From the NCBI RefSeq assembly GCF_049801075.1, contig NZ_JBNAGG010000003.1, positions 186,001 through 250,000 of the forward strand: a stretch of 64,000 nucleotides of DNA. Direction: 5' to 3'. Source of the stretch: Maritalea sp049801075. GTDB taxonomy: Bacteria > Pseudomonadota > Alphaproteobacteria > Rhizobiales > Devosiaceae. Under the pieces are notes generated by a model. It was given only the letters and a program-made list of their open reading frames with translations. It was not told where the DNA came from and did not search any database. The number at the start of each line of letters is the position of its first letter. The stretch's first letter is position 1. Made by a program: the position numbers and the translations under genes. Of this stretch, positions 16,644 to 25,825 are shown piece after piece.

Positions 16644-18263
16644 CTAAATCTCCCAAGTGCGGCGCCAGCGATTTCGCAATAATACGGCAAATATGGTTGC
16701 GCCAAGAATGATGTAAAATAATAGGTAAGTGTATTGGGAAAATAATGTTTTCTCAAGGGGGGGGGGTATTTGTGCGACCATCAGATCAGGCGTATCAGGC
16801 GGCAGTTTCGCTAAGATACGTCCAATTGGGTCGGTCACAAATGTGTGACCAGTGTTGGCAACACGCACCAGAGGCAGCCCCTGTTCAACCGCGCGAACCT
16901 GCGCATGATGGGCATGTTGTGCCGGGCCGATTGTGCCTTGGAACCACGCATCATTGGTGAGATTGAGAATCCATTCTGCCTCCTTGGTTTTTTCGCCCAA
17001 TGCGCCAGAAAAAATCACCTCATAGCAAATCAGCGGTAGCGCAGCCGGGGTGCTTTGCGGTGCAAATTTCAACCCTGATTCTGTGCCTTTGATAAAGCTA
17101 TCGGCGGCGGCCACAAATTTACGTAAGCCCAATTGCGTCATCAGGGATTTGAGCGGCAAATATTCACCAAACGGCACCAAGCGCCGCTTGTCGTAAGATG
17201 AGATGATCTCCCCTTGATCATTGATCGCCAAAATGGCGTTAAATGCGCCTCCATTTTCATTGGAGAAACCGCCTAGATCATAATTGCGCCGCGCCGCGCC
17301 AGTGATCAGCAACGTGTCTTGTGGCAACATGCGGGCAATGCGCGCCAGTGCTTCTGGCTCTTCAGCCACATAGAATGGAAATGCACTTTCGGGCCAAATC
17401 AAGTGGGTGGTGCTGATCAAGCCGGGATCATTTTCATCGATTCGGGTTTGCGAGAGCCCCAATAACGAGTTGAAAATGGCATCACGATATTGCGGGTCCC
17501 ATTTTTGGTTTTGTGGAATGTTGGGTTGCACCAAACGCAAGCGCATATCTGGCCGCAGTTCAAACTCAGGCTGATGATAGCGCCACGCGCCGAGCCCAGC
17601 CATCAGGCCAAGGCCCAGCAGCCCTAAAATTGGGAAATATTTCGCGCGATCTCCCTCTAGTGGCGATGCCAAGAGCGCAAAGCTTGCGCCAATCAAAATG
17701 GCAAAAAAGCTTAGACCGTGGACACCAAAAAAGGCGGCGCTTTGCATCAAATAGGGATAGGCGGTGAGCACATAGCCGGGCACATTGAACGGCAGGCCGG
17801 TGAGTACAATGCCCCGCAAAAACTCGAACAAGGCGATAAATGCGGCCAGTGCGAAGATGCGTTGGGCATAATCCGACCAGAGCAGGTGGGCAAAAGCCGT
17901 GCCTAGGCCCCAAAAGATGGCCAGAAAGGCAGGCAACCCAAATATACCGACAGGCAAAGCCCATAAGAACAGGTCACCATCGACAAAGAAAGCAGCACCG
18001 AGCCAATGCAGCCCTACGGTGAAATAACCAAAGCCGAATGCCCAGCCGATCCAAAAAGCAGGGCCAAATAGCTTGCGCCAACCAGATTGGGTTTCCACCC
18101 CATCCAAAAACCAGACAAGAGCAGCAATGCCAACAAAGAATAGGGGGAGAATTTTGAACGGCGGCAAAGCCAGTGCCGCCAGTGCCCCCAAAACATAAAG
18201 GACAAGAAAGCGTTTGGGACCATGGGACAACATACACCAATTGGCGATGGCGCTAATGCTCAC
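16644..18263 (-). CDS. lnt: Apolipoprotein N-acyltransferase
   Basis: The 539-residue inner-membrane protein has about seven hydrophobic N-terminal segments, then a nitrilase-like catalytic domain from about residue 230. Catalytic residues are visible: Glu in WPESAFPF, Lys in YDKRRLVPFGEYLP and Cys in PLICYEVIFSG. A final transmembrane helix closes the protein (YTYLLFYIILGATIFAVLL). It adds the third acyl chain to lipoproteins. The coding strand contains ten C in a row (G10 on the plus strand at 16757-16766), about 40 residues before the end. A one-base change there would alter the last membrane helix. Confidence 0.95.
   Translation of the reverse strand: MSISAIANWCMLSHGPKRFLVLYVLGALAALALPPFKILPLFFVGIAALVWFLDGVETQSGWRKLFGPAFWIGWAFGFGYFTVGLHWLGAAFFVDGDLFLWALPVGIFGLPAFLAIFWGLGTAFAHLLWSDYAQRIFALAAFIALFEFLRGIVLTGLPFNVPGYVLTAYPYLMQSAAFFGVHGLSFFAILIGASFALLASPLEGDRAKYFPILGLLGLGLMAGLGAWRYHQPEFELRPDMRLRLVQPNIPQNQKWDPQYRDAIFNSLLGLSQTRIDENDPGLISTTHLIWPESAFPFYVAEEPEALARIARMLPQDTLLITGAARRNYDLGGFSNENGGAFNAILAINDQGEIISSYDKRRLVPFGEYLPLKSLMTQLGLRKFVAAADSFIKGTESGLKFAPQSTPAALPLICYEVIFSGALGEKTKEAEWILNLTNDAWFQGTIGPAQHAHHAQVRAVEQGLPLVRVANTGHTFVTDPIGRILAKLPPDTPDLMVAQIPPPLEKTLFSQYTYLLFYIILGATIFAVLLRNRWRRTWEI
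16757..16766. repeat. G10/C10 homopolymer inside lnt
   Basis: Ten consecutive G on the plus strand lie in the lnt coding region, encoding the run of prolines before LEKTLFSQY. It is the longest single-base run noticed in the window and could slip during replication or be a sequencing-length error. Confidence 0.95.
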
Positions 18264-18380
18264 GATTGATCCTCTCCACTTTGGCGTATGCCAGACCTAT
18301 CCAAATCCGGGCTCACATCTCTTGCCCGCAATGCGGGCAAGTAAATCCTGATTTGGTGTGCTTTTCAATGGTGAAAATGA

Positions 18381-19499
18381 CTAGCCGGTGGCAGAAGCCT
18401 TTTCTTTATCGGCTTCATTTTTAGTTTCGGCAGGTTCTACGCGGCGTTGGCGTGCCGCATCCATATTTTGGGTGGGGGCACTATATTCGCCAAGCGTTGC
18501 ACCGCGCGGCCGATTGCGCAGCCCACGGCGACGGCGGGTGATTTTGATCTTCTTCACCCGACGGGGATCCGCTTGCATGATTTCAAACTCAAAACCGCGC
18601 ACTTTCGCGATCACTTCGCCGCGCACCGGCACCCGGTCCACCAAGTTGATGATGAGACCGCCCAGCGTATCCACATCCTCAGCAGCTTCGCCAGGCTGGA
18701 AGTTTGGGCCCAACTCATCGTTCAAATCGTCAAGCTCAACACGCGCATCAGCAATAATAGTGTTGTCGTCAACGCGACGCATATGATTGACATCGGCTTC
18801 GTCGTGCTCGTCTTCAATGTCACCCACAACGGCTTCCAGCAGATCTTCGATGGTCACCAAGCCGTCGGTGCCGCCATATTCATCCACCACGATCGCCATA
18901 TGAACACGGGTGGTTTGCATCCGTTGCAACAATGTGGCCACGGGCATAGAGGGTGGCACAAACAACACGTCGCGCACCATCTTCTTTTGCTTGGAGATTT
19001 GCGTGCGCAAAAGCGGACTTCTCAGCTTTTCGGGCTGATCAGGCTTTTCAGCTTCGTTTTGCGGTTCAGCCAACGACAACAGCAGATCTTTAATGTGGAT
19101 CATGCCGATAATATTATCGAGATTGTCGCCATAGATGGGCAGGCGCGAGTGGCCTGCTTCGCGGAACCGCGCGATCAAATAAGACATGGACGCATTGTCT
19201 TCGCACGCTTCAATATCAGCGCGCGGCACCATCACGTCTTCCACGCGGGTGTGGGCCAGATTCAACACATTTTGAATCAGCGCTTTTTCGCCAGCCGAAA
19301 ACGCGCCATCACCTTCGGTGTGGTTGTTATCGTCAAGCGCGACTTGCAAATCTTCGCGCAAGGATGGTGCTTTGCCGGTGAGCTTGGCGCGCAAACGCGC
19401 CCAGAATGAACGGGGAGCTTCCTCATTGTGGGAGTTTTGGTCGCCATTTTGGCGATGCGGCCGATCCGCCGCGGCGATAGATTGATCTTTGTCGTTCAT
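18381..19499 (-). CDS. CorC/TlyC-family CBS-domain protein (hemolysin-like)
   Basis: ATG at 19499 gives 372 residues. An in-frame TTG at 19577 that overlaps the ybeY stop would add 26 residues and cannot be excluded. After a disordered polar N-terminus come two CBS domains (TRVEDVMVPRADIEACEDNA; VATLLQRMQTTRVHMAIVVDEYGG) and a C-terminal CorC_HlyC domain (FQPGEAAEDVDTLGGLI, VRGEVIAKVRGFEFEI). There are no transmembrane segments, so it is the short soluble CorC form associated with magnesium/cobalt resistance in enterobacteria. The hemolysin name is historical. The ybeY-corC-lnt order is conserved widely in proteobacteria. Confidence 0.9.
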   Translation of the reverse strand: MNDKDQSIAAADRPHRQNGDQNSHNEEAPRSFWARLRAKLTGKAPSLREDLQVALDDNNHTEGDGAFSAGEKALIQNVLNLAHTRVEDVMVPRADIEACEDNASMSYLIARFREAGHSRLPIYGDNLDNIIGMIHIKDLLLSLAEPQNEAEKPDQPEKLRSPLLRTQISKQKKMVRDVLFVPPSMPVATLLQRMQTTRVHMAIVVDEYGGTDGLVTIEDLLEAVVGDIEDEHDEADVNHMRRVDDNTIIADARVELDDLNDELGPNFQPGEAAEDVDTLGGLIINLVDRVPVRGEVIAKVRGFEFEIMQADPRRVKKIKITRRRRGLRNRPRGATLGEYSAPTQNMDAARQRRVEPAETKNEADKEKASATG

Positions 19500-19566
19500 G
19501 TCGATCGACTTCTTCGCAAAAGCCGTTTTCTCTCCGTTTTCGTGGCCAATTCCAGAATTTTGGCCG

Positions 19567-20052
19567 TTAGTGTTCAACTATGTCGGCATAAGGGTCGGCA
19601 ATGTCAAGTCGAGCCAATATTTTACGCTCGGCCGCTTCCATCTCTTCCGCTTCCTCATCCGTTAGATGATCGTAACCCAGAATATGCAGAAAGCCATGCA
19701 CAAGCAAATGGGCGAAATGATGATGAAATTGCTTTTGTTCCGCATTTGCTTCTTTTTCTACGGTCTCAAAAGCAAATGAAATGTCGCCCAACATGCCTTC
19801 AATGGCTTCGTCGGGCTCGATCTGCGGAAATGACAGCACATTTGTGCTTTTGTCTTTTGCCCGCCAGCTTTCATTCAGCTTTTGCTGCTCTTCATCATTG
19901 GTCAGCAACAAGGATAATTCTGCTGGTCCTTCAACTTCGAGCTCCAAGGTTGAGAGCGCCATGCCGACAATTTTGTTTACATCGATAATCAGCTCTTCAG
20001 GCCAACGCTCATCATTGCGCAGCACATCAATTTCTATCTGGTGGTCGGGCAT
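19567..20052 (-). CDS. ybeY: Endoribonuclease YbeY (rRNA maturation factor)
   Basis: The 161-residue protein carries the zinc-binding motif HGFLHILGYDH, the defining signature of the UPF0054 family. An upstream LLLTNDEEQQKLNESWRAKD segment is also typical. YbeY processes 16S rRNA 3' ends and takes part in ribosome quality control. It follows phoH after 6 bp; the YbeY-PhoH pairing is common. Confidence 0.96.
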   Translation of the reverse strand: MPDHQIEIDVLRNDERWPEELIIDVNKIVGMALSTLELEVEGPAELSLLLTNDEEQQKLNESWRAKDKSTNVLSFPQIEPDEAIEGMLGDISFAFETVEKEANAEQKQFHHHFAHLLVHGFLHILGYDHLTDEEAEEMEAAERKILARLDIADPYADIVEH

Positions 20053-20058
20053 TTTGGC

Positions 20059-21075
20059 TTATGCCTCGTCATCTTGCGGCTTGCCATCATAGGCGCGGAT
20101 GATGCGGGCCACCAATTCATGGCGCACGACATCCTTGTCGCTAAAGCGTGTGATTTGAACGCCCTTAACACCATTGAGCAGGTCAAGCGCTTCCACCAAG
20201 CCGGACCGGACGCCATTGGGCAAATCAATCTGGCTGGGATCACCAGTCACAATCATTTTTGAGTTTTCGCCCAAGCGGGTCAAAAACATCTTCATTTGCT
20301 GGGTCGTGGTGTTTTGCGCTTCATCCAAAATCACCACCGCATTGGACAATGTACGCCCGCGCATAAAGGCCAGCGGCGCCACTTCGATGGTCTGGCTTTC
20401 CAAGCAGCGTTCCACAATTTCGGGCTGCATCATGTCGTAAAGCGCATCATAGAGTGGGCGCAAATATGGATCGACCTTTTCCTTCATGTCACCAGGCAAA
20501 AAGCCCAAACGCTCGCCAGCCTCAACGGCTGGGCGTGACAAGATGATGCGGTTGATTTCGCCGCGCTCGAGCAAAGTGGCGGCATAGGCAACAGCCAAAT
20601 AGGTTTTGCCTGTACCCGCCGGGCCAACACCGAACACCAATTCCTGCCGATCCATGGCACGGATATAGCCATCCTGCGCGGGTGAACGGGCAACGATGGT
20701 GGCTTTGCGGGTGGCAATTTGCGCCATGCGCACGCGGCCGCGTTTTTCAAATGTCGGCAGCGTCAACTGGCTATCTTCTGTCAAAATCATCCGGATGACT
20801 CCATCCACCTCTCCGGGTGTGACGGCTTGGCCATTCTCCAACATTTCATAAAGCGTTTCGAGGGTGCGACGGGCTTGATCTACAGCCACATTGCTGCCGG
20901 ACAAGAACACATGATTGCCCCGCGATATGGTTTGAATGCCCAGTTTTTGTTCGATCAGCGCAAGATTTTGGTCGAATTCACCATAGAGCTGGGACACCAG
21001 CCGGTTATCTTCAAAAGCAAGTTCCACATCAGTTGTGTTATTTTGCTGGCCCTCAGGCGACCAAGTTTTTGTCAA
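20059..21075 (-). CDS. PhoH-like ATPase
   Basis: The 338-residue P-loop protein has Walker A (GPAGTGKTYLAV) and Walker B (VILDEAQNTT), with the PhoH-specific DPYLRPLYDALYDM and ITGDPSQIDLP segments. The N-terminal part resembles a KH-like RNA-binding region (LGIQTISRGNHVFLSG). It is thought to act with YbeY in RNA metabolism. It lies between miaB and ybeY as in most alphaproteobacteria. Confidence 0.93.
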   Translation of the reverse strand: MTKTWSPEGQQNNTTDVELAFEDNRLVSQLYGEFDQNLALIEQKLGIQTISRGNHVFLSGSNVAVDQARRTLETLYEMLENGQAVTPGEVDGVIRMILTEDSQLTLPTFEKRGRVRMAQIATRKATIVARSPAQDGYIRAMDRQELVFGVGPAGTGKTYLAVAYAATLLERGEINRIILSRPAVEAGERLGFLPGDMKEKVDPYLRPLYDALYDMMQPEIVERCLESQTIEVAPLAFMRGRTLSNAVVILDEAQNTTTQQMKMFLTRLGENSKMIVTGDPSQIDLPNGVRSGLVEALDLLNGVKGVQITRFSDKDVVRHELVARIIRAYDGKPQDDEA

Positions 21076-21136
21076 TCAGCGCTCCTGTCGAATCAAGTTA
21101 ATGCCTTACCCCAACTATACGCATGTCAGTATAGTA

Positions 21137-22483
21137 TTATGTGACAATCTTACCAAAGAGTGAAAATTTCCCGGTATCATACATGGAAACAGGCTGAATT
21201 GTGCCAATTAGAGACAAATCTGCTTCAACTTGTACCGGTTGCAGATAGGGAGACCGCCCCACAATCTGCCCTTCATCACGTCCTTTTTTCTCAAAAAGAA
21301 CCGGGAAGGTTTGGCCAACACAAGACAGATTAAATTCTTTTTGCTGGGCATTGAGCAGTTCTTGCAAGCGTTGCAGGCGCTCATATTTTACATCTTCTGG
21401 CACCTGCTCATCCATTTCCGCGCCTGGCGTACCCGGGCGGGTGGAATATTTGAAGGAATAAGCCGCAGCATAATGCACGTCCTTCACCAATTGCATGGTG
21501 GCCTCAAAATCTTCTTCCGTTTCGCCGGGGAAGCCCACGATAAAGTCGCCAGAAAGCGCCAAATCTGGTCGGGCTTTGCGGATGCGATCAATCAAATCCA
21601 TATATTCTTTCGCCGTGTGCTGGCGGTTCATGCTCTTCAAAATTTTGTCGGAGCCTGCCTGCACGGGCAAATGCAGGTATGGCATCAGCATGTCGAGGTC
21701 GCGGTGCGCCTCAATCAGGGCGTCATCCATATCGCGGGGGTGCGACGTGGTGTAGCGCAGACGGTCCAGCCCTTTAATATCGGCCAAGCGATAGATCAGC
21801 TCAGCCAACCCCGTGCTGTTCCCCTTCTCATCGAGCCCGTGATACGCGTTCACATTTTGGCCCAACAGGGTGATTTCCTTCACCCCACCATCCACAAGGT
21901 TTTGCGCCTCGGCCACCACTTGCGCGATGGGGCGCGAAACTTCCGCACCGCGCGTATAGGGCACAACGCAGAATGAACAGAATTTGTCGCACCCTTCCTG
22001 CACGGTCAAAAAGGATGTGAGACCACGGGCAATTGTAGTTTCTTTTTTCGCTTGCGGCAGATGCTCGAATTTATCTTCGGCAGGGAAATCGGTTTCCACC
22101 ACTTTTTCATTGGCGGCCCGGCCCACCAGCTCTGGCAGTTTATGATAGGATTGGGGGCCAAACACCAAGTCAACAACTGGCGCGCGGCGCATAATCTCTT
22201 CGCCCTCAGCTTGGGCCACACAACCGGCAATGCCGATCATCATTTTCTTGCCTTTGGCTTCTTGCGACTGGCGCAAAATGCGCAAACGGCCCAGCTCAGA
22301 ATATACCTTTTCAGCTGCTTTTTCGCGAATATGGCAAGTGTTGAGCACCACAAGGTCAGCATCGTTGATCTCAGTGGTTGCCTCGTAGCCAGATGCTGCC
22401 AGCGCATCGCTCATGCGATCGCTGTCATACACATTCATCTGGCAGCCATAGGTTTTGATAAAGAGCTTTTTCATCGCAGACAC
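21137..22483 (-). CDS. miaB: tRNA-2-methylthio-N6-dimethylallyladenosine synthase
   Basis: The 448-residue protein has the N-terminal UPF0004 domain (TYGCQMNVYDSDRM, first cluster Cys at 10), a radical-SAM core with the CDKFCSFCVVPYTRG motif (CxxxCxxC) and a C-terminal TRAM domain. It methylthiolates i6A37 in tRNAs reading UNN codons. Frame, length and motifs are complete. Just downstream sits phoH. Confidence 0.96.
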   Translation of the reverse strand: MSAMKKLFIKTYGCQMNVYDSDRMSDALAASGYEATTEINDADLVVLNTCHIREKAAEKVYSELGRLRILRQSQEAKGKKMMIGIAGCVAQAEGEEIMRRAPVVDLVFGPQSYHKLPELVGRAANEKVVETDFPAEDKFEHLPQAKKETTIARGLTSFLTVQEGCDKFCSFCVVPYTRGAEVSRPIAQVVAEAQNLVDGGVKEITLLGQNVNAYHGLDEKGNSTGLAELIYRLADIKGLDRLRYTTSHPRDMDDALIEAHRDLDMLMPYLHLPVQAGSDKILKSMNRQHTAKEYMDLIDRIRKARPDLALSGDFIVGFPGETEEDFEATMQLVKDVHYAAAYSFKYSTRPGTPGAEMDEQVPEDVKYERLQRLQELLNAQQKEFNLSCVGQTFPVLFEKKGRDEGQIVGRSPYLQPVQVEADLSLIGTIQPVSMYDTGKFSLFGKIVT

Positions 22484-22595
22484 AATAATTCACCAAATTC
22501 GGGAAGTTCAGGAGCGACTTGTTACACCAAATTTTGCCCCGTGCAAACCACCGGATTTCCGACGAATTGCAACTGTTGCAAATTAGGTTCAGGCG

Positions 22596-23402
22596 TTAGC
22601 CCAAATGCGCTTTGGGCAATGGCAATCCCCGGTTGAGGGAAACCAGCATATCGCGCACTTGCGCATGTGCTTGCCGGGTGATGGCTTTACGGTCTGTGCT
22701 GTCGTCGATCAATATGGGTTCACCAAACATGATTGATACTGACTTGCTGCCCGACAGCAAAATATCGCTCATATTGTCCATCAACCCCATGTCGCCTACC
22801 CAGGCAATTTTGGTGCGTTCAGCGCGGGAAATGGGCAATCCGTTCAGTTGGGTATAGGCAATACACATGGGCTGAATGTAGATCTCGCTCGCATCGCCGG
22901 CTTTCATCGCGGCTTGTGTAGCGCCCACCAAAGCCGAGCGGAAAGGCAGCACATGGCTGCCAATATCTGACGTGCCTTCCGCAAACAAAACCACAGCGCG
23001 ACCTTCATTCAAGCGGGCGCTCATTTCGGCCACCACGCGGCCCGTGTCGGTTTTGCGGGTACGGTCAACAAAAATGGTTTTTTGCATCCGCGCCAAGGTG
23101 CGCACAACGGGCCAAAGCCCCACTTCGGCTTTGGCCACAAAGCTGATGGGCACCGCACTGCCGATGGCAGGAATATCCATCCAAGAGATGTGATTGGACA
23201 GCAAAAGCGTTGGCTTGCCTTTGGCAGGTTTGCCGATCTGGGTGATTTTGATGCCCAAATAGGTGCACACCACTTTGTGCGCCAGCATCGGCACCGCATG
23301 CCAAAATGGAAATTTCAGCCACAGGATAATTTTTTGAACAATGCCCAGCACAATCAGGATGGGCACCACCACAAGAATAAAAACAAGCGTGCGCAAAATC
23401 AT
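22596..23402 (-). CDS. plsC: 1-acyl-sn-glycerol-3-phosphate acyltransferase
   Basis: ATG at 23402 gives 268 residues; upstream in-frame codons overlap the mur gene. An N-terminal hydrophobic helix (LRTLVFILVVVPILIVLGIV) anchors it to the membrane. The catalytic NHxxxxD motif is present as SNHISWMDIP, and the substrate motif as FAEGTSDIG. It makes phosphatidic acid from lysophosphatidic acid. It begins 7 bp after the mur stop. Confidence 0.9.
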   Translation of the reverse strand: MILRTLVFILVVVPILIVLGIVQKIILWLKFPFWHAVPMLAHKVVCTYLGIKITQIGKPAKGKPTLLLSNHISWMDIPAIGSAVPISFVAKAEVGLWPVVRTLARMQKTIFVDRTRKTDTGRVVAEMSARLNEGRAVVLFAEGTSDIGSHVLPFRSALVGATQAAMKAGDASEIYIQPMCIAYTQLNGLPISRAERTKIAWVGDMGLMDNMSDILLSGSKSVSIMFGEPILIDDSTDRKAITRQAHAQVRDMLVSLNRGLPLPKAHLG

Positions 23403-23409
23403 AGATGTT

Positions 23410-23862
23410 TTACTTTTCTTCTGGTTCTTTTGTGCCCACTTCATGGAGCGGCACCGCATAGAGTTCCAAACGGTGATCGACCAATTTGTAGCCCAACCGT
23501 TTGGCGATCACTTCCTGAATGGCTTCAATCTCTTCATTGCGGAATTCAATTACGCGACCGGAGCGCACATCGATCAAATGATCATGATGCTCGTCGGGAA
23601 TCGGTTCGAACCGGGCACGGCCATCTTTAAAATCATGTTTGGCCACCAGCCCCGCTTCTTCAAATAAGTTCACCGTGCGGTACACTGTGGAAAGCGAAAT
23701 GCGTTCATCAATTTTGGAGGCGCGGCGATAGAGCTCTTCAACATCGGGGTGGTCGGTCGCGCCTTCCAGCACACGCGCGATCACGCGTCGTTGCTCTGTC
23801 ATGCGCATGCCGGATTGTTCGCACATATTTTCCAAATGGCTGGCGTCAGCGTTTTCGCTCAT
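23410..23862 (-). CDS. mur: Fur-family regulator, Mur type (manganese-responsive)
   Basis: The 150-residue protein has the winged helix (ERISLSTVYRTVNLFEEAG, 52-70) and the metal region DEHHDHLIDVRSGRVIEF. The two CxxC pairs that hold structural zinc in canonical Fur are missing. That matches alphaproteobacterial Mur, which senses Mn(II) in rhizobia and Brucella while Irr and RirA handle iron. Since irr is also in this window, a Mur role is more likely than iron-Fur. The gene order rimI-mur-plsC-miaB is conserved in the group. Confidence 0.82.
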   Translation of the reverse strand: MSENADASHLENMCEQSGMRMTEQRRVIARVLEGATDHPDVEELYRRASKIDERISLSTVYRTVNLFEEAGLVAKHDFKDGRARFEPIPDEHHDHLIDVRSGRVIEFRNEEIEAIQEVIAKRLGYKLVDHRLELYAVPLHEVGTKEPEEK

Positions 23863-23897
23863 GAACCTTTTTCCTTTGTGTGCGTGCCCTCAACGGG

Positions 23898-24374
23898 TTA
23901 GCCGAGATCAGCACGCATGACAAGTGCGGTGGCGGTGTGGCCGTCGGGCCGGGGATAATATCCGCGGCGCGTGCCGACTTGGCTAAAGCCATATTGTGCA
24001 TAGAGTTTTTTGGCCGCCTGATTGTCCTCATCCACCTCCAAAAACATCTTGGTGACGGGGGAATAATACAAATCATTCCACATGGCCTTCATCAACGCGT
24101 CACCCAGTTTCTTGCCGCGAAAACGCTTGCTCACCACGATGGTCAGCAGCTCGCATTCATCATTTTGCACCCGCAAGATCGAGAACCCGGCAATTTTGCG
24201 ATTCTTGTCGCAAGCCACATAGATGGGCGTATCCTTATTGTCGATATAGCCGACAAAATCTGGCACAGACCACCCCCGGAAAAAGCCCTCAGCATGGAGC
24301 TTGGCCAGCTGACTGGCATCTTGGCTATCGGCCATTTCTATATGCAGGCCCAGCGGCGCAGTCCAAATTTTCAT
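23898..24374 (-). CDS. rimI: Ribosomal-protein-alanine N-acetyltransferase RimI-like
   Basis: The 158-residue GNAT has the acetyl-CoA-binding loop in VVSKRFRGKKLGDALM and the RimI-typical LEVDEDNQAAKKLYAQYGF and RRGYYPRPDGHTATAL. RimI acetylates the N-terminal alanine of S18. Its start overlaps the tsaB stop by 4 bp (ATGA), so the two are cotranslated. TsaB-RimI pairing is common. Confidence 0.92.
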   Translation of the reverse strand: MKIWTAPLGLHIEMADSQDASQLAKLHAEGFFRGWSVPDFVGYIDNKDTPIYVACDKNRKIAGFSILRVQNDECELLTIVVSKRFRGKKLGDALMKAMWNDLYYSPVTKMFLEVDEDNQAAKKLYAQYGFSQVGTRRGYYPRPDGHTATALVMRADLG

Positions 24375-25063
24375 GAGGCCTGCCCCTCCCGCGCAATGCT
24401 TTTGCCGCTTTGCGGTTTCGCATCTGCCGCGCGCACATAAAGTGGCTCGGGCGGATAATTTGCCGCATCAAGCAAAGCGCCATAGCGGGCCAGCCGCGCC
24501 ACATCGAGCCACTCGGCTGCCTGCGCATCGCGCTTGGCGGCACATTTTTGTTCGGCGAAATCGGCGCCTGTGCCCAGCACGAGATCGCCACTGGCAATAT
24601 AGCTATCGATCTGGTCGTTTTCCAACAATTGCGGCGCGGCTGCGGGCTGACCGGGAGCGGCAAAGGCTTGGAAATAGTGCTGGTCGCGCCGCGCATCAAA
24701 CAACACTTTGTGCGGCATTTGCGGCGGCGCGGAAAGGGACATGGCCCCCAATGTGGAGACGCCCAACACAGGCTTGTTCAACGCCACGCCAAATCCACGG
24801 GCAGCGGCAAGGCCAACCCGCAACCCGGTGAAAGAACCCGGCCCCGTGGTGACCACAAAACGGTCAATGTCTTTGATGGTAAGGCGTGCCAGTGCCAGCA
24901 GCTCATCCACCATGCCCAAGATACGTTCGGCATGACCGCGGCTGCGCGGTTCAACAATTTGATGAAGTTCGCCATCAGCCCGCACCAGCGCGCCCTGACA
25001 ATATTGATGCGCCGTGTCGAGCGCGAGAATTACAGGATGTTGGGGGCGAAGCTCATTTTCCAT
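24371..25063 (-). CDS. tsaB: tRNA threonylcarbamoyladenosine synthesis protein TsaB
   Basis: ATG at 25063 gives 230 residues, beginning MENELRPQHPVILALDTAHQ. An in-frame GTG at 25093 would extend it by ten residues. The motif VTTGPGSFTGLRVGLAAARG is diagnostic. TsaB is the inactive ASKHA partner that, with TsaD and TsaE, makes t6A37 in tRNA. Upstream is the NifU-like gene across 67 bp. Confidence 0.92.
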   Translation of the reverse strand: MENELRPQHPVILALDTAHQYCQGALVRADGELHQIVEPRSRGHAERILGMVDELLALARLTIKDIDRFVVTTGPGSFTGLRVGLAAARGFGVALNKPVLGVSTLGAMSLSAPPQMPHKVLFDARRDQHYFQAFAAPGQPAAAPQLLENDQIDSYIASGDLVLGTGADFAEQKCAAKRDAQAAEWLDVARLARYGALLDAANYPPEPLYVRAADAKPQSGKSIAREGQAS

Positions 25064-25130
25064 AGGCAAATGGTTTGTCGGTTCTCCGCCCACTAATCAA
25101 GTCAAAAATCTGCGTATTCAGATCAGAACG

Positions 25131-25694
25131 CTAAATCTGCTGAACGTCTTCCACGCCCGGCACAAAGTGACGCAACAGGTTTTCGATGCCGTTTTTCAGT
25201 GTCGCTGTTGAAGATGGGCAACCTGAACACGCGCCTTGCATGTGCAAATAAACAGTGCCTTGCTTGAAGCCTTTAAAGATGATGTCGCCACCATCCATGG
25301 CCACCGCTGGGCGCACGCGTGTGTCCAACAATTCCTTGATCACTTCGACCATTTCTTTGTCGTCTTCTTCAAAGAATTCTTCAGCCTGGCTATTTTGCGA
25401 TGCGGTTTCGCCATCGCTCAAAAGCGGCTGGTTCGACATGAAATGTTCCATGATCGAGCCCAAAATGGCAGGCTTTAGATGCGCCCAATCGCTGTCATCT
25501 TTGGTGACCGCGATAAAATCTGCGCCAAAGAACACACCGGTCACCCCATCAATGGTGAACAAAGCGCTAGCCAATGGTGAAGCTTTTGCAGCTTCTTCAT
25601 CCCGGAAATCCTTTGGCTGCTCAGGCAACACATCGCGGCCCGGCAGAAATTTCAAGGTTTGTGGGTTTGGCGTCGCTTCGGTTTGAATAAACAT
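25131..25694 (-). CDS. NifU-like iron-sulfur scaffold protein
   Basis: ATG at 25694 (GGAG spaced 9 nt) gives 187 residues; the TTG at 25709 overlaps that binding site and is rejected. The N-terminal Nfu domain reads FIQTEATPNPQTLKFLPGR. The C-terminal NifU domain carries GACSGCPSSTATLKNGI with the cluster-binding CxxC. This form carries [4Fe-4S] clusters to target proteins. The order trpS-usp-nfu-tsaB is frequent in Hyphomicrobiales. Confidence 0.92.
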   Translation of the reverse strand: MFIQTEATPNPQTLKFLPGRDVLPEQPKDFRDEEAAKASPLASALFTIDGVTGVFFGADFIAVTKDDSDWAHLKPAILGSIMEHFMSNQPLLSDGETASQNSQAEEFFEEDDKEMVEVIKELLDTRVRPAVAMDGGDIIFKGFKQGTVYLHMQGACSGCPSSTATLKNGIENLLRHFVPGVEDVQQI

Positions 25695-25825
25695 GACCGA
25701 TCTCTCCAATTAGTCTTTTCGGGCGGTTTGGACACCCGAAATCAGTTTAGAATGATTTTAAAATAGTCTTTTGCGCGTCAAAGGCAAGCGTTGAATCGCA
25801 CAAAATTTTGGCAATTTGAGGAATT

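Noticed and set aside
18447..19409. A 320-codon plus-strand frame opposite the CorC-like gene
   Set aside because: It covers the CBS domains in antisense and shows the His/Gln/Arg-rich composition of a shadow frame.
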